The notes under the pieces are model-generated. The model did no database searches. It was not told the origin of the DNA and worked only from the letters and a program-made list of their open reading frames with translations. From JAPPLB01 sp965206655 (GTDB lineage Bacteria; Acidobacteriota; Terriglobia; Bryobacterales; UBA6623), in assembly GCA_965206655.1 (NCBI GenBank), contig CBDBKC010000038.1, positions 682,001-746,000 of the forward strand: DNA of 64,000 nt, read 5' to 3'. Positions 25,162 to 34,300 of this stretch are shown in pieces. A program made the translations under genes and the position numbers. Within the stretch, counting starts at the first letter, position 1, and each line of letters begins with the position of its first letter.

Positions 25162-26121
25162 ATGAACCAACTTGCACCCGCATTCGCTCTCCTGACGCTG
25201 CCCTTCCTCATTGCGTCATCCACAGCCGAACCCAGATCCTCCAGCGCGGTCAAGATCACCCAGCAAGCCGAAGGCTACCTTTTTCAGGAAGGCCCCGACA
25301 ACATCCTCTTCTACCAGCTCGCCACGAAGTCGCTCAACGGCAAGTACGAGCGCTCGAACTACATTCACCCGCTCTACGATCTCGACGGCAACGTTCTCAC
25401 CGAGGACTTCCCCGAAGACCACTTGCACCATCGCGGCATCTTCTGGGCTTGGCATCAGGTTTTTGTCGACGGCAAGCGTGTCAGCGATCAATGGGTGAAC
25501 GAGAACTCCGTTTGGGAAGTGCAAGACAGCCAAGTGCTGCCCGCCGCGAAAGGCGCCGGCGCGCTGCGCGTCAAGCTGCACTGGAAATCGCCCCGTTGGA
25601 CCGACGCCGCCGGCAAACAGAAACCCTTCGTCGAGGAAGTCACCACCGTCCGCGCGCATCCCCGCGAAGGGGACATCCGCAAGATCGATTTCACGATTGA
25701 GCTGCGGGCTCTCGAAGAGAAGGTTCAGATCGGCGGTTCCGAAGACGTGAAGGGCTATGGAGGCTTCTCGACTCGGGTCCGACTTCCCAAGGACATTCGT
25801 TTCCTCGGCCGCAACGGCCCCGTTACGCCCCAGGAGACATCCGTCAAAGCAGGTCCCTGGCTCGATTTCTCAGGGTCGTACGGCTCGACACCCGGCAGCG
25901 GACTCGCGGTTCTCACCCATCCCTCGGCCCCCGATTTCCCCCAGCCGTGGATCCTGCGTGCGGCCCGCAGTATGCAGAATCCCGCCTACCCAGGCCGGCA
26001 TTCGATCCGTCTGCCGACCGACAAGCCGCTCAGCTTCCGCTATCGCCTCGTGATCCACCGAGGCGAACTCACCAGGGACCGGCTCGACCAATTGCAATCG
26101 GCGTACGAAGGCAAGCCGTAG
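25162..26121 (+). CDS. Secreted PmoA-like (DUF6807) protein
   Basis: 319 residues, signal peptide MNQLAPAFALLTLPFLIASSTA. The body matches the DUF6807/PmoA family named from hypothetical methane-oxygenase-like proteins; it is not a methane monooxygenase. Landmarks are NILFYQLATKSLNGKYERSN, YIHPLYDLDGNVLTEDFP, DHLHHRGIFWAWHQV with several conserved histidines, and GLAVLTHPSAPDFPQPWILR. Function unknown; members occur near sugar-degradation genes in Acidobacteriota and Planctomycetota. It is divergent from the toxin-antitoxin operon. Confidence 0.8.
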   Translation: MNQLAPAFALLTLPFLIASSTAEPRSSSAVKITQQAEGYLFQEGPDNILFYQLATKSLNGKYERSNYIHPLYDLDGNVLTEDFPEDHLHHRGIFWAWHQVFVDGKRVSDQWVNENSVWEVQDSQVLPAAKGAGALRVKLHWKSPRWTDAAGKQKPFVEEVTTVRAHPREGDIRKIDFTIELRALEEKVQIGGSEDVKGYGGFSTRVRLPKDIRFLGRNGPVTPQETSVKAGPWLDFSGSYGSTPGSGLAVLTHPSAPDFPQPWILRAARSMQNPAYPGRHSIRLPTDKPLSFRYRLVIHRGELTRDRLDQLQSAYEGKP

Positions 26122-26135
26122 TCTCTTCTCGCGCT

Positions 26136-26915
26136 CTACCCTCCAGCCGAAACGACCCACACGCCGAATCCTACTAAGGCCAACCCGGCTGCTTTTCCAA
26201 TGCGCGCACCGCCCGGGGCCGCCTTTTCCAGTAGCACGAACGCCGTCAGCCCACCGATCCACAATAGATTCATCACCCCGCCGACGAACAGTAGCGCCAT
26301 CAAAGCCCAGCAACAGCCCGTGCAGTAGGCTCCGTGTTTTAATCCCATCCCGAGTGCTCCCTTCACCCCCTCGGCCCACTCGTTCGTCAGGAAACTCAAC
26401 GGCGAGCGGCAGTGATGCAAGCATGCATCCTTGAACGGCATCCACTGGAACAACCCCGCCGCGATCAGCAGCCCACCGCCCAGCCAGGCGCTTGTGCTCA
26501 TCATCATCGGTGACAGCAGAGCCGCCTCGTGTAAACCCCATTGCGCCAACGTCGCCACGGCGCTGAAACCCGCCCACGCCAATAGATACCCCGTGAGAAA
26601 GATGGCCGTCGGGGTGTAGAGAGCGTCGCGTTCCCTGCGTTTTCGATTGATCGCCGCGAAAAGCAGGATCATCGGAGCCGCCGTCGGGGTCATCATGGCG
26701 ATCATCATCACGACCCACATCAGGAACATCATCAGGGCCTCGACCAAGCCCCACGATCGCACCTGCGGCATGGCCATGCTCATGTCCATGCCTTGCATCC
26801 TCCACGCAAGGTAGGCAGTGTAAAGCCACGAGAGGCCCGTGATCGCGCCGAGCCCCAATAGGACAATCCATCGGTCCCGCTTCAGAGCGGACTCGAGCGC
26901 GAACGACTCAGACAT
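26136..26915 (-). CDS. DUF2182 multi-span membrane protein
   Basis: 259 residues with about six to seven hydrophobic spans. A methionine-rich first loop (MQGMDMSMAMPQVRSWG) and the MMFLMWVVMMIAMMTPTAAP helix are typical of DUF2182, once noted as 'predicted metal-binding'. Another family landmark is LKHGAYCTGCCWALMALLF. The downstream order DUF1326 then DUF2182 on the same strand, 12 bases apart, is a recurrent pairing; metal or copper handling is suspected but unproven. Confidence 0.85.
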   Translation of the reverse strand: MSESFALESALKRDRWIVLLGLGAITGLSWLYTAYLAWRMQGMDMSMAMPQVRSWGLVEALMMFLMWVVMMIAMMTPTAAPMILLFAAINRKRRERDALYTPTAIFLTGYLLAWAGFSAVATLAQWGLHEAALLSPMMMSTSAWLGGGLLIAAGLFQWMPFKDACLHHCRSPLSFLTNEWAEGVKGALGMGLKHGAYCTGCCWALMALLFVGGVMNLLWIGGLTAFVLLEKAAPGGARIGKAAGLALVGFGVWVVSAGG

Positions 26916-26927
26916 CCCGGCCTGCTG

Positions 26928-27551
26928 CTAAGAAGGTTGGTTCGTCCAAACCGGTGTGGCGTAGGCGGCGAAGCGTCCCGGGTGCTCGAACGAGATATTC
27001 CCGTGCTGGAACCGCATGTTTCCGGTCGTTCCGATGTGGCCGTCGTCCCACACGAATCCACCGTCCGGGTAGACGATATGAACATTCTTGTCTTCCCCGC
27101 TCATGACGTCTTTCAACGGTATCATCCGTGTCTCCGCGATGCCCGGAATACTGAAGGTCGAGCTGTTGCCGTCGACGTGCATCTCGATCTTCGCTGCGAT
27201 GGGGCCTTCGACTGATGTCAGCGTGCCGCCGATTGCTTCCCAAGGCATCCCGCCCGCCTGACCCGAAAAGATCATCGCCAGGCCGTTGACCTGCTCGGGG
27301 CTGGCCGACTCGTCGATGAACAGCGCCGCTTCGCCGTTCCCCTCATGAATGGCCTTCGGCCATTTGACGCCGATCACAATTCGGATCCCCGTCAGGTCGG
27401 TGTCGCCGTAGTGGCCTTCGATGACCTCAAAGCCGAACATCGCCTGGCAGCTTCCTCGATCCGGGAAACCTCCGAACTGGCATCCACAACCGTGATTGCA
27501 ATTACATGCCTCCAGGTGATGCACCTTGATGCTGTATGATTCCGCCGCCAT
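26928..27551 (-). CDS. DUF1326-domain protein
   Basis: 207 residues from the ATG at 27551 (MAAESYSIKVHHLEACNCNH). DUF1326 proteins begin with this cysteine-histidine cluster (EACNCNHGCGCQFGG), which looks like a metal site. The rest is predicted beta-rich (GHYGDTDLTGIRIVIGVKWP, MHVDGNSSTFSIPG). No enzyme activity is established. It lies directly upstream of the DUF2182 gene in the same transcript and the two probably work together. Confidence 0.85.
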   Translation of the reverse strand: MAAESYSIKVHHLEACNCNHGCGCQFGGFPDRGSCQAMFGFEVIEGHYGDTDLTGIRIVIGVKWPKAIHEGNGEAALFIDESASPEQVNGLAMIFSGQAGGMPWEAIGGTLTSVEGPIAAKIEMHVDGNSSTFSIPGIAETRMIPLKDVMSGEDKNVHIVYPDGGFVWDDGHIGTTGNMRFQHGNISFEHPGRFAAYATPVWTNQPS

Positions 27552-27649
27552 GCCGCGCCTCCGTTTAGCGTCTGATAGGTAATGTGAGATTACCACGAAC
27601 GCAGCCCAAGCCAGTCCCCGCTCTTCAGTCGTTCCGCACGGCCGCGCGT

Positions 27650-29098
27650 CTACAACTTGCCGAAACAGTACAGCGCGTTGGAAGTACGGACGTAGAGCTT
27701 GCCGTCCGTGATGACGGGGGTGGCGTAGCACTCACCGTCCAGCTTGTTGGCCGCCAGCACTTCCCATTGCTTGCCGTGCCGCAGCACCGAGACAACGCCG
27801 GGCTCGCTCGCCATGAAAACCTTTCCATCCGCCGCGACGGGTGACGCGAAGTACCGATCCAATGCCTGTCGCAACCGACCCTGTTTCAACACCTCGCCGG
27901 TACGTTTGTCGAGGCTCGTGACGATGCCTCCGTCTTTGACGAGGTACACAACGTCGCCATAGAGCAGCGGTGACGGGACATTCGGCAACGTCTTATAGTG
28001 CTGCCACTTCACCGCCGACTTGGTCATATCGCCCCGCCCCCCAAGCTTGATGGCCTGCATCGAGTTCACCGCTTTTCGTTTCGCGCGCCAGATCTCCCAA
28101 TCCCCGTTCTCCATATGATCCGTGCGATCGAGGTCATACGCGTACCAATTTGTCTTGGCCCGCTCGCCAAACAGCGCCTCGGCTTCCTTCGCGGAAATGC
28201 GGCCGTCTTTATCGGCGTCGTGTGCGCTGAGAATCTCAGCGAACGGCGGTACATCCTCCTGGTTCCCCAGATCCGCCTGACCCGCCCAGCCCAGCACGTA
28301 GATGGTATCGCCCTCGATCACGGGAGTCGGTTTCAACTGCCAAGTCAAACTGCGGACCCACCAAATCTTCTCGCCCGTCTCCACCGACCGAGCCTGCAAC
28401 TCGAACGAGCCGGCAATGACGAACTGCAAACCGCTTCCGTTCGGCGGCCCCCACAACACCGGCGTTGAATAGCCGCGCTTGGCCATCGGCCGCTCGTGTC
28501 GCCACGCAACCTTTCCGGTTTTCTGATCGACCGCGATCACAAACGATTCCGTCTCGGAATCGCAAACCATGATGACCTTGCCTTCCGCCAGGACCGGCGA
28601 CGCCCCGAGACCGAAGGGGTTATTGAACGGACCCAATCGCACGCGCCACCGCTCATTCCCATCGGGACCGTAGGAAACCAAGCCGACATCTTGAAAGAAG
28701 ACATAGACGTTCTCGCCGTCGGTGACCGCGGAAGGAGCGGCTGGTTTGTTTGGATCCCGCAACGGGCCCTTACGTTCGGGGTCGATCTCCCGCCGCCACA
28801 ACACCTGACCCGATGATCGCTCGAGCGCGACTGTAAACAGACTCTCGCCCTCGAACCCCGTCAGGAAAATCGTCTTTCGAGCGAATACCGGAGACGAGTT
28901 GCCGTCAGGAAGCTCCGTCTTCCAGATGACGTTCTTGTCCGGACCAAACGTCGTCGGCAGCCCCGTAGCATCAGAGACCCCCGAACCGTTCGGCCCCCGA
29001 AAACGTGTCCAATCTTCGGCAAACAGCGTAGAAGCGAATATCGACGCAAGGAGCACGGAGACGAGCTGCACGAGTTGGAACGGCATGGCGTAACCCAA
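27650..29098 (-). CDS. Secreted PQQ-type beta-propeller protein with EF-hand insert
   Basis: 482 residues with an N-terminal signal (LVQLVSVLLASIFASTLFAED). Propeller repeats resemble BamB/PQQ-binding-like blades: WTRFRGPNGSGVSD, FTVALERSSGQVLWRREID, IAVDQKTGKVAWRHERP and YVRTSNALYCFGKL. Around residues 290-305 an EF-hand calcium loop is inserted (AHDADKDGRISAKEAEALFG). No catalytic residues for an alcohol dehydrogenase are seen, so it is likely a structural or binding propeller. Confidence 0.82.
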   Translation of the reverse strand: MGYAMPFQLVQLVSVLLASIFASTLFAEDWTRFRGPNGSGVSDATGLPTTFGPDKNVIWKTELPDGNSSPVFARKTIFLTGFEGESLFTVALERSSGQVLWRREIDPERKGPLRDPNKPAAPSAVTDGENVYVFFQDVGLVSYGPDGNERWRVRLGPFNNPFGLGASPVLAEGKVIMVCDSETESFVIAVDQKTGKVAWRHERPMAKRGYSTPVLWGPPNGSGLQFVIAGSFELQARSVETGEKIWWVRSLTWQLKPTPVIEGDTIYVLGWAGQADLGNQEDVPPFAEILSAHDADKDGRISAKEAEALFGERAKTNWYAYDLDRTDHMENGDWEIWRAKRKAVNSMQAIKLGGRGDMTKSAVKWQHYKTLPNVPSPLLYGDVVYLVKDGGIVTSLDKRTGEVLKQGRLRQALDRYFASPVAADGKVFMASEPGVVSVLRHGKQWEVLAANKLDGECYATPVITDGKLYVRTSNALYCFGKL

Positions 29099-29225
29099 GT
29101 CTAGCGGTGCCAGGCCGCCCTGGGCTGCGTCACTACCGGCGGCCCTCAGTTGCGATATGGGCTAGCAACTATCCGGATGCTGCCCGGCCTCCCGGCGCAA
29201 TCACCACTTGACGTATCATGTCGGC

Positions 29226-30287
29226 ATGATCGGACCGAGACACCCTGCATCCATCTCCATCCTCACCTGCCTAATCCTCCTGGCGGCGTGCGGCGATACC
29301 CCAACCGACACCACTGCGGACCAACCATCCGAGTCAACCTACCGCATCTACGTCACCAATGAGGAATCCGGCGACCTCACGATCATTGACCCAACCACAC
29401 TCGAAGTCGTAGCCACCGCGCCGCTCGGGAAACGCCCAAGGGGCATCCACGCTAGCCCCGACGGTAAGACCATCTACGTCGCCCTCAGCGGATCGCCGCC
29501 CGCACCCCCAGGCGTTGACGAAAGCACACTACCCCCGCCGGACCGCACTGCGGACGGCATCGGCGTCTTCGACGTCGCCGCGGGCAAGCTCGTCAAAACG
29601 ATCAAGAGCGGCACCGACCCCGAGGAATTCACCCTCAGTAAAGACGGCAGCCTCTTGTATGTCTCAAACGAAGACGCCGCCCTCGCCAGCATCGTCGATC
29701 TTTCAACCGACCAGGTCATCAAGAGCCTCCCCGTCGCCGGCGAACCCGAAGGAGTGACCCTCACTCCGGACGGCGCGTTCGTCTACGTCACCTCCGAGGA
29801 GGAGGGCAAGCTCTTCGTCATCGACACAGCCAAGGCCGAAGTCATCAAGAATTTCGACGTCGGTCCGCGCCCTCGCTCCGTGGCCTTTCTACCGGATGGG
29901 AGCAAGGGCTATGTTTCCCTGGAAACCGTCGGGCAGATCGCCGTTGTCGATGCCCTCAAGCACGAAATGATCAAGACCATCGCGCTCGAGAAGGGCAATC
30001 GCCCCATGAAGGCCGTAGTTTCGCCCGACGGCGCCCGTGCCTACGTCAGCACCGGACGCGGCGGCAACATAGCCGTCGTCGACACCGCCACCGACGAGCT
30101 TCTTTCACTCATCCCAACCGGAGGCACGCGCCCCTGGGGAATCGACATCTCGCCCGACGGCAGCACCCTCTACTCCGCCAACGGCCCCTCGCACGACGTC
30201 TCCGTCATCGACATCACCACCCGCAAAGTCAAAAAGAAGATCCCCGCCGGCCGCAAACCCTGGGGCGTCCTAACCCTCCCACGCTAA
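29226..30287 (+). CDS. YVTN-family beta-propeller lipoprotein
   Basis: 353 residues from the ATG at 29226, which gives a lipoprotein signal with lipobox LAAC (ISILTCLILLAACGDTPT); the alternative start at 29208 adds six residues. The mature part has about seven YVTN blades, for example YRIYVTNEESGDLTIIDPTT, LYVSNEDAALASIVDLS, YVTSEEEGKLFVIDT and LYSANGPSHDVSVIDI. Likely anchored to a membrane facing the periplasm. Ligand unknown. A hairpin and tandem repeats begin within 60 bases of its stop. Confidence 0.87.
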   Translation: MIGPRHPASISILTCLILLAACGDTPTDTTADQPSESTYRIYVTNEESGDLTIIDPTTLEVVATAPLGKRPRGIHASPDGKTIYVALSGSPPAPPGVDESTLPPPDRTADGIGVFDVAAGKLVKTIKSGTDPEEFTLSKDGSLLYVSNEDAALASIVDLSTDQVIKSLPVAGEPEGVTLTPDGAFVYVTSEEEGKLFVIDTAKAEVIKNFDVGPRPRSVAFLPDGSKGYVSLETVGQIAVVDALKHEMIKTIALEKGNRPMKAVVSPDGARAYVSTGRGGNIAVVDTATDELLSLIPTGGTRPWGIDISPDGSTLYSANGPSHDVSVIDITTRKVKKKIPAGRKPWGVLTLPR

Positions 30288-30339
30288 CTTCCAACCAAAA
30301 GCACCCTGTCCGGAAGCGCAGCCGCCAAAGCAACAGAGC

Positions 30340-30378
30340 GGCACATGTAAATGTGCCGGCCCGCGCCGCCAGGCGCGG
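30340..30378. repeat. Double hairpin element (GTAA-capped stem plus CCGCGCC stem)
   Basis: Stem GGCACAT/ATGTGCC (30340-30346 with 30351-30357) closes the loop GTAA. Directly after it, CCGCGCC/GGCGCGG (30361-30367 with 30372-30378) closes GCCA. Both stems are perfect 7-bp. The same two-hairpin layout recurs at 38671, 38742 and 41255 with a different first stem. Confidence 0.7.
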
Positions 30379-30387
30379 AAAAGCGGG

Positions 30388-30540
30388 CCCCCGACCCATC
30401 CGACCATCCACGAGCCGAGCCGCGCACGATAGTAAGCGGTGCAAGCCCCCACAACACCAAGGAATCGCGTCTAGAGCCACCAACAAACCGAAAACCCAAA
30501 CTCAGAGCTGCGGGCGTAAGCCTGCGTTGACCAACTTCAG
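30388..30540. repeat. Tandem intergenic repeat, unit 1 (153 bp)
   Basis: Near-identical to 30657-30809 (same 153-bp length, only a few differences seen). Contains agccgagccgcg, aagcggtgcaagc and ctctagagccacc-like blocks (cgcgtctagagcc), and ends with a hairpin whose stem GCGGGC/GCCTGC closes GTAA (loop 30516-30519). No open frame with protein-like content is seen on either strand. Confidence 0.75.
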
Positions 30541-30601
30541 AACAACAGCACCCTACCAACAGCACCAACGAACCGCCCAAGCCCCCTCCCTCCAGCAAAT
30601 A

Positions 30602-30620
30602 CCGCGCCGTAAAGGCGCGG
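30602..30620. repeat. CCGCGCC/GGCGCGG hairpin between the tandem units
   Basis: Perfect 7-bp stem CCGCGCC (30602-30608) with GGCGCGG (30614-30620), five-base loop GTAAA. It sits in the 116-base spacer between the two 153-bp units and matches the second hairpin of the double elements elsewhere. Confidence 0.65.
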
Positions 30621-30656
30621 AAAAGCCGGTCCCCGCCACCCCCGCGCACCCAAATC

Positions 30657-30809
30657 CCCCCGACCCATCCGACCATCCACTAGCCGAGCCGCGCACGATA
30701 GTAAGCGGTGCAAGCCCCCACAACACCGAGGAATCGCGTCTAGAGCCACCAACAAACCGAAAACCCAAACTCAGAGCCGCGGGCGTAAGCCTGCGTTGAC
30801 CAACTTCAG
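30657..30809. repeat. Tandem intergenic repeat, unit 2 (153 bp)
   Basis: Second copy of the unit at 30388-30540, 269 bases downstream. Its terminal hairpin is the same GTAA-capped stem (loop 30785-30788). After both units comes a related aagcccctccctccagc stretch, so the original duplicated block was longer and has since gained or lost an internal segment. Confidence 0.75.
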
Positions 30810-30960
30810 CAAGCCCCTCCCTCCAGCGCATACCGCGACCCACAAAACAGCCGCCCAAAACAATCGGCGCTCCGTCAATTGCAAGCTGTGAAACAATCGG
30901 ACTATCACAAAGTGCGGGCCCCGATCCTTTTCACAGCCCGCCCGGTACACCGACCCTTCC

Positions 30961-31137
30961 ATGGAGCACTTCTTCACCTGCCCCCACTGCTGGGAACACA
31001 TCTCGATGCTGCTCGACACCTCGGTGAAAGAGCAAACCTACATCGAAGACTGCGAGGTCTGCTGCCGCGCCATCGAGGTTCGCTACGCCATGGAGAACGA
31101 TGAAGTGTCAAATTTCACAGCGAATCCAGTCGAGTGA
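30961..31137 (+). CDS. CPXCG-motif cysteine-rich small protein
   Basis: 58 residues, too short for many gene finders. It starts MEHFFTCPHCWEHISMLLD and continues YIEDCEVCCRAIEVRYAM. The two cysteine pairs, CPxC near the start and CxxCC after EDC, match the 'CPXCG motif-containing cysteine-rich protein' family (here CPHCW), a probable zinc ribbon of unknown function. No obvious ribosome site is seen; the upstream region is the tail of the repeat cluster. Confidence 0.82.
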   Translation: MEHFFTCPHCWEHISMLLDTSVKEQTYIEDCEVCCRAIEVRYAMENDEVSNFTANPVE

Positions 31138-31317
31138 AATCGCGGCACTGTAGCTTTTCACCAAATCTACTGGCGAGTTTTAAGACCAATCGGCGCTTAC
31201 TCCTAATAAGACCCGCCGTAATCAGACGATGGCGCCTGAATCTCCGAATGCTATTCAGGTAATAGTCTGCTACGGTCTGTTAGGGCAATCTCGAAGTCAC
31301 CTGTCAGGGAGGCGACA
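31138..31317. promoter_or_regulatory. Intergenic leader of the TonB receptor gene
   Basis: 180 bases, less GC-rich than the genes around it, between the CPXCG stop and the receptor start. The only firm site is the GGGAGG ribosome-binding sequence at 31307-31312, five bases before a TTG codon, which decides the receptor start. No clear -35/-10 pair was identified. Confidence 0.45.
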
Positions 31318-34300
31318 TTGCACGCATCGATCTTTACACGTTGGAAGCTCAGCTACTTAGCTCCAGTCGTTCTGGCGGGATTCCTCACCCCCCCTCTCCC
31401 GGCTCAGTCCATTCCCCAAACCATTCAAGGCTTGGTCACTGACGAGTCCCAGGCCGTCGTCCCCGGCGCCACGGTAACCATCACCAATGTCGCGACGGGT
31501 ATCTCCGTGATGACCACAACCAACGAGACCGGGAACTACACGTTTCCCCTGGTGGATGTGGGGAACTACGACATCGTTTGCAGCCTCGAGGGCTTCAAGA
31601 CAAACAAGATCAACAACCAGCGGGTTGACACAGGCGCACAGGTGCGCGCCGACTTCGAACTCGAGATTGGCGACCACACCTTCACGATCGACGTAACGGC
31701 CTCGGCCGTCGTCCTGAGCACGGAAAACGCCACGGTAGGCGCCGTCGTAGAGAACAAGCGCATCGTCGAACTGCCCCTCAACGGACGCAACATGGTGCAG
31801 TTGGCGGTGCTCGTTCCCGGCGTGCAGTTCGGTCACCGCGGGGGACTGGCCAATGGACTGGGCCATGCACGGGCCAACGGGCCGATTCCGGGCCAGGTCT
31901 ACTCCATCAGCGCCAACGGCGTGCGGGAACTCCACCAGGTCGTCAGCTTGGACGGTTTGGAGGCGAAAGAGCCATTGTACAACCGCACCCACTTCGTTCC
32001 GTCCATCGAGGCGATCGAAGAATTCAAAGTGCAGACGAACACGTATTCGGCCGAGGTCGGGTTCGGCGGCGGCGCCGTGACGAGCATCACCATGAAAAGC
32101 GGCACTAACCAGTTACACGGAACGCTGTTTGAGTTCCTACGCAACGACAAGCTCGATGCGGAAAACTATTTTCTCAACTTGGAGCGCGTCGGGGAGCGCC
32201 AACCGAAAGACAGGCTGCGGCGGAACCAGTTCGGCGCGGTGGTGAGCGGCCCGATCGTCAAGAACAAGACCTTCTGGATGTTCAACTGGGAGTCCCGGCG
32301 CGAGCGCCTCGGTGTCGTACAAGGAACGTGGTTCCCACTCGATGAGTTCCGTAACGGGGACTTCTCTGAACTGCTAACCGACGACTTTCTCGATACAGGC
32401 AGGAGGAACCCGAACCCGATCCTCATTTACGACGCTTTGACCGGGGACCCTTTTCCCAACAACATCATTCCGTCATCTCAGATTCACCCCGGCGCGAAGA
32501 ACGTGATGGACCAATTCGTCCCGCGGGCAGAGTTCCGCGAACCCGATCCCCTGCTCCAGACGGCCCGCAGTGCGGTCGACGAAGCAATCAACACCAACCT
32601 GTTCTTCGGACGCGTCGACCATCACTTCAGCGACACCAATCGTTTCTTCGCCCGCCTGGCCTGGGATGAATCCGGCCGAGACCGCGAGAGCATCAATCCG
32701 AACTTCCCACGCTTTACCCGCGCGCGGAACGTCAACCTCGCCACCTCGTGGGCGCACACCTTTAACCAGAACGCGATCAACGACTTTCGATTCGGTTTCA
32801 ATATTGCCGACGACAAATCAACCCATGCCAGGACCAACGACGAAAGCTTCGACATGGATGCTTTGGGCGTCGGCCGGGTCCGTGTTGCGGGCGATGGGAA
32901 CCGTTCTCTGTCTCCGCTTGAACATGGAGTTCCAGAGTTCGTCGGTTTGCCGTTCCCCCTTTCAGATTTCGGCCCCGCCATCTCCTTCACAAACTCCTTC
33001 CAGCTTGCGAATCACCTGTCGATCATGAAGGGCAGCCACAACCTGAAGTTCGGGGGCGAGTACTACCGCATCAGTTTGGAACGCGGCGGTGGTAACCGTC
33101 CTCGCGGGTTGTTTGCCTTTGGCCCGTCCGAAAGCGGACTTCCGTTCGCGTCATACCTGCTGGGGCGCCCGGCAGCGACACTCACCGCGGAAGGTGCGCC
33201 GTTTTCGTTTCCGCAAGCAAACCGGCTTGGGTTCTACGTACACGACGACTGGAAGGTGAGTCCGAAATTGACGGTGAACCTGGGTCTGCGCGTTGACTAC
33301 AACGGTAACCCCATCGGCTCCCAAGGCCACTGGAGGACGCTGAACTTCTGCGGCGAGGAGGTGCCCCAAGGCCGCGGTCCGGGCTGCTACACCGACCCCG
33401 GCACCGGGCTCCAACACCCGACTGTGGGACCCGAATTCATCGACGAGCGCGGAGGCGTGAAGCTCTGGAAGCAGGATTACCGTTTCTTCATGCCGCGCGT
33501 CGGCATTGCGTATCGGCCGGCGCATAAGTGGGTATTGCGGGTGGGAGCCGGGTATTTCGACAACCTCATGCACATGAACAACTTTACGGTGCTGAACCTG
33601 ATGCCACCCAAGTCCGGCTCGAACACTTTCGCTTTCGGCACCGTACCGGCGCAGACGGTCTCGCTCACGACTCCCGCAGGGCGTACGTTCGATAATTTAC
33701 AGACTCAGAAATACCGCCCCGGCTCGCCAATCATCACGTTGGATGACCCGTTTCTGGAGGCAACCGGGGGGGCGCCACGCCCTAACCGAACGACCCTCAC
33801 ACACATCAAGCCTGACTACAAGGACGGCGATGTGTGGAAGTGGAGCTTCGACATCCAGCGCGAGCTTCCCGCGAATCTGGCCTTCACCGTGGGCTACGTC
33901 GGCAGCAAAGCCAGCCGTGTGGCGAACTCGGTATGGAACTGGAACAGCCCCGACCCGAATCCGGACACAGACGTCCAGCGGAACCGGCCGTGGCAGCAGT
34001 TCTACGACTTGGCACAGCCGGAGAAAGGCCTGCAAACACCGGGCCGGATTCGCTACCTCGATAGCTACGGCAACTCCTTTCACCACGGCTTGCAGGCCAA
34101 GCTCGACAAGCGCTATACAAACGGCTTGGCGCTTGGCGTTGCCTACACATACAGCAAGTCGCATGGAGATGGCGAAGCGGGAGGCAACGAGGGCGTTCAG
34201 TTTCAGGCGCCACGCACCGACCGCCGCAATGCCCGCGGCCGCTTCCGGTTCGACCAGCGGCACAACCTTGTGGCCCACTACGTCTGGGAGATTCCCGGTG

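Noticed and set aside
30388..30809. Tandem repeats as a CRISPR array
   Set aside because: Only two units of 153 bp, long internal complexity, no short regular repeat-spacer pattern and no cas genes.
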